From: Paludibacteraceae bacterium
Lineage (GTDB): Bacteria; Bacteroidota; Bacteroidia; Bacteroidales; Paludibacteraceae
Length of the DNA: 64,000 nucleotides
Reading direction: 5' to 3'
Assembly: GCA_017647145.1 (NCBI GenBank)
Contig: JAGCLD010000023.1
Coordinates: forward strand, 17,077-81,076
The notes under the pieces are model-generated. The model saw only the letters and a program-made list of their open reading frames with translations, made no database searches and was not told the DNA's origin. The translations under genes and the position numbers were made by a program. Below are positions 62,048 through 64,000 of this stretch, piece after piece; the stretch's first letter is position 1; the number at the start of each line of letters is the position of its first letter.

Positions 62048-63298
62048 ATGAAAAAAATAATTTCTTTATTTGTAGTGTGCTTGTTGGTATGCTCGGCAAT
62101 GGCACAGCGTGCTGCTGTAATGGAGTTTAAGGCAGGTGTGGGTGTGTCACAAGCTGACGTGGATGGTATATCTGCGATTTTTATTACTTATTTTCGTCCA
62201 TCAGGCTATACCATGGTTGAGCGCACTCAGATTGATCGTGTGATAGAAGAACAAGGTTTTCAACGTAGTTGTTTGACAGAAAGTCAAATGGTTCGTATTG
62301 GTCAAATCTTGAATGTGTCGAAGATTGTGGTGGGTGATGTAAACGTTGTGATGGGTCAGTATAATGTGGATGTGCGTGTACTCAATGTTCAAAGTGGAAC
62401 AATCGCAGCTACTGAAGGTGCAACTTTCTCCGGTACATCCTATCGAGGTAGTATGCAAAGCATAGCCCAAAAATTGGCAGGTAAGATAGCCATAGGTGCA
62501 GGGCCCACGGTAAACGCACAGCCATCAGCGCCATCTTCAGCAGCTCCCAAAACGCGTACAAAGGTGGAAAGTGTATATGGATATTTGCATGTATTTCCCA
62601 ATGAGTTGGGAGTGTTTCAAGATGAACCAACCAACGTAATTCGCAACATCAATAGTCAGGGCATGCATGGTTATGATGAATGGCGTATTCCCACCAATGA
62701 AGAGTTGTCATTGCTTCGTGCGAATGGTTATTTGAGTAGCGCACAGTATATGACAAAAGAGAATGCTTCGGGTATGGTTTTGTTGGTAACAACGGGAAAA
62801 ACTGTAGCGGAAAAAGAGGCTATTCGAGCAGAGCAGGCTCGTCAAGCAGAGTTAGCACGGCAGCGTGAAGCTCGTAGGCAGGAATTATTAAGTCAAGGTT
62901 TGGTTGATTTAGGCTTACCGAGTGGTACTTTATGGAAAAATGCCAATGAGGGTGGTGATAATGCTCGATATACTTATGATGAAGCAGTGAGCAGATTTGG
63001 TAATAAGTTGCCAACGGTACAACAGTTAGAAGAACTTAAAAATGAATGCGAATGGACTTGGATAGGTAATGGCTATAAGGTCACCGGACCCAATGGCGAG
63101 TCTATTACCTTGCCGGCTGCGGGCTCCCGCAGTCGTCGCGATGGCAATGTGTACGACGTAGGTACGTACGGCAACTATTGGTCGTCCACTCCTCGCGGTT
63201 CAGACTACGCGAGGTTCCTCCGCTTCCATTCGAGTGAGGTCGGCAACCACTACCACAGCTATCGCAGCGAAGGGTACTCCGTGCGTTTAGTCCAGTAA
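62048..63298 (+). CDS. CsgG-like secreted protein with C-terminal FISUMP/DGR-type variable domain
   Basis: The 416-residue protein has a signal peptide (cleavage near AMA|QRA). Residues about 20-155 resemble the CsgG/LpoB-type domain (RAAVMEFKAGVGVSQADV; YTMVERTQIDRVIEEQGF; IGQILNVSKIVVGDVNVV). A degenerate DUF1566-like half follows (EWRIPTNEELSLLRA), then a charged coiled linker (about 255-282). The final domain (284-416) opens LVDLGLPSGTLWKNAN and ends with the FISUMP/DUF1566 pattern GNYWSSTP...GYSVRLVQ. From residue 355 the codons change: about half end in C, many are TAC, CAC, GAC, CGC, AGC or TTC at positions that vary in this family. That is the pattern expected from adenine mutagenesis of AAC/AAT codons by a diversity-generating retroelement, but no reverse transcriptase is in the window. 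Confidence 0.82.
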   Translation: MKKIISLFVVCLLVCSAMAQRAAVMEFKAGVGVSQADVDGISAIFITYFRPSGYTMVERTQIDRVIEEQGFQRSCLTESQMVRIGQILNVSKIVVGDVNVVMGQYNVDVRVLNVQSGTIAATEGATFSGTSYRGSMQSIAQKLAGKIAIGAGPTVNAQPSAPSSAAPKTRTKVESVYGYLHVFPNELGVFQDEPTNVIRNINSQGMHGYDEWRIPTNEELSLLRANGYLSSAQYMTKENASGMVLLVTTGKTVAEKEAIRAEQARQAELARQREARRQELLSQGLVDLGLPSGTLWKNANEGGDNARYTYDEAVSRFGNKLPTVQQLEELKNECEWTWIGNGYKVTGPNGESITLPAAGSRSRRDGNVYDVGTYGNYWSSTPRGSDYARFLRFHSSEVGNHYHSYRSEGYSVRLVQ

Positions 63299-63337
63299 TT
63301 TATGGGTGTCTGATAAAACGACAAAGCATATAAGAAG

Positions 63338-63378
63338 AAATCTCAATCGCAGTGTTTGTGCGGTTGAGATTTTTTTAT
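63338..63378 (+). terminator. Hairpin after the FISUMP gene
   Basis: The arms AAATCTCAATCGC and GCGGTTGAGATTT pair with one G-T pair across a loop of about 10 nt and run into TTTTTATTT. It looks like an ordinary intrinsic terminator 40 bp past the stop. In DGR systems a hairpin also commonly follows the variable region, so a second role is possible. Confidence 0.78.
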
Positions 63379-63420
63379 TTCCCGGTGTCTGCAATTGATA
63401 TTATTTTGGTTGTTTGGTTG

Positions 63421-63705
63421 ATGGTAGGACGCTCGTTGCAATCGCTTTAGGACGGGCGGAGTCCTACAGGACGCTCACTATGTGAGCTGGAGGACGGCTG
63501 AGCCTATAGGACGTTCGTTTCACTCACTACAGAACGCACGCTTTGCTTGCTACAGGACGTTCACTATGTGAACTATAGGGAATTCGTTTCACTCGTTGGA
63601 GAGCATTGGTGTAACTTTTACTTAAAGAGACCCCCTCCGTTCCGCTCCGCTGGCGCTACACTCCACTTTGCCCTCCTTGGAGCGGCGACAGTGCTTTTTT
63701 TAGTT
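63421..63705 (-). repeat. Composite repeat, inverted collinear copy of 33722-33905 plus GTCGCCC unit
   Basis: Words CTACAGGACG or CTATAGGACG alternate with spacers CTCGTTGCAATCG, GGCGGAGTC, CTCACTATGTGAG, GCTGAGC, TTCGTTTCACTCA, CACGCTTTGCTTG and TTCACTATGTGAA. Read on the minus strand, most spacers correspond in order to those of the array at 33722. The GTCGCCC-type repeat follows at 63628-63705. Confidence 0.88.
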
Positions 63706-63834
63706 AGTTTTGGATGAGGAAATGTAACCAACTAAAAGAATCCAAGTACATTATGCAGACACGGTGTGCCGTTTAGATAAATAGCTTGTGCTCTGACTGC
63801 GGACACGGCACGCCGTGTCCCTACAGGATATTCG

Positions 63835-64000
63835 CAATTTTGAATAAATTGCATTCCCGACCTTCGGTCGCCTACCCGTAGCCTTTCACGCTCGGCATAA
63901 TTCAAGCAAGCTTGATTCTGCCCATTCCCGACCTTCGGTCGCCTACCCGTTGCCTTTCACTTAATCGAAATTTTAAATAAATTTCTCACGTTCGGCATAA
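63835..64000 (-). repeat. Dispersed repeat CATTCCCGACC...CGCCTACCCGTAGCC, two copies, truncated by window end
   Basis: CATTCCCGACCTTCGGTCGC and the following CTACCCGTAGCC occur twice (about 63850 and 63925), separated by GGCATAATTCAAGCAAGC and TTGATTCTGC. The sequence is the reverse complement of the units at 47060-47255, and a further copy is at 60970-61050. The middle forms a hairpin GACC-TTC-GGTC that is replaced by other short palindromes in other copies. Confidence 0.85.

Larger units (their letters stand above)
63299..64000. other. Repeat-rich region to the window end
   Basis: This 702-bp region holds the end-like sequence GGTGTCTGATAAAACG (63305-63320), a terminator, the inverted CGTCCTGTAG array (63421-63610), a GTCGCCC repeat copy (63628-63705), a hairpin GGACACGGCA/CGCCGTGTCC (about 63802-63822) and repeated GGCATAATTC...CGCCTACCCG units up to the edge. 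No protein gene is seen. Confidence 0.65.

Overview
The window reads as chromosomal DNA of a Bacteroidales bacterium (phylum Bacteroidota), family not determined. The evidence is a SusC/SusD pair, a giant surface protein with a type IX secretion (T9SS) C-terminal tail, a GldB-like lipoprotein, a Rho factor with a long charged insert, DUF4286 next to ruvC, and at least nine promoters matching the Bacteroidetes pattern TTTG/TTG, 20 bp, TAnnTTTG. I see no prophage, no intact IS element and no CRISPR array.

Layout. 1-5454 (minus): glycan-import operon of an SLC45-type MFS transporter, SusC and SusD (SusD runs off the left edge). 5890-7539: small membrane protein and an orphan LytS-type histidine kinase. 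7715-14335: rho, dxs, trkA, trkH, followed on the minus strand by tRNA-Ala(GGC). 14571-16733: DUF4286 gene, ruvC and an AAA/DUF4143 ATPase. 17067-19733 (minus): four-subunit 2-oxoacid:ferredoxin oxidoreductase. 20055-24166 (minus): lysS-gpsA-pgi. 24532-27348 (minus): AT-rich accessory block of three small membrane proteins (two are duplicates) and a lipoprotein. 27588-32883 (minus): valS, acyl-ACP thioesterase, tilS and a membrane-anchored LuxR-type protein. 33062-33140: probable small RNA. 34150-36143: outer-membrane barrel, PAP2 phosphatase, rpsO. 36253-37089 (minus): murI, with the SRP RNA gene just upstream. 37781-46600: 2939-residue T9SS surface protein. 47389-53380: GNAT gene (minus), pyrG, yidC, gldB-like gene and a DUF975 gene. 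53748-60725 (minus): hexuronate catabolism (uxaC, kdgK, KDPG aldolase, exuT) with a secreted propeller protein at its end. 62048-63298: CsgG-like protein with a C-terminal FISUMP/DGR-type variable domain, preceded by a strongly structured candidate RNA.

Working together: SusC/D plus MFS import glycans. ExuT, UxaC, KdgK and the aldolase take hexuronates toward pyruvate and glyceraldehyde-3-phosphate, but the reductase and dehydratase steps are absent here. Housekeeping genes (rho, dxs, lysS, valS, pyrG, yidC, rpsO, murI, SRP RNA) dominate the rest.

The unusual material lies between genes. There are short tandem arrays with an exact 11-bp period at six places (the units share CCTAY), composite arrays of a 10-bp word (CGTCCTGTAG) separated by short, often palindromic spacers, and two further dispersed repeat families. 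The other leading candidates for something new are the structured RNA upstream of the FISUMP gene and the variable-domain gene itself.
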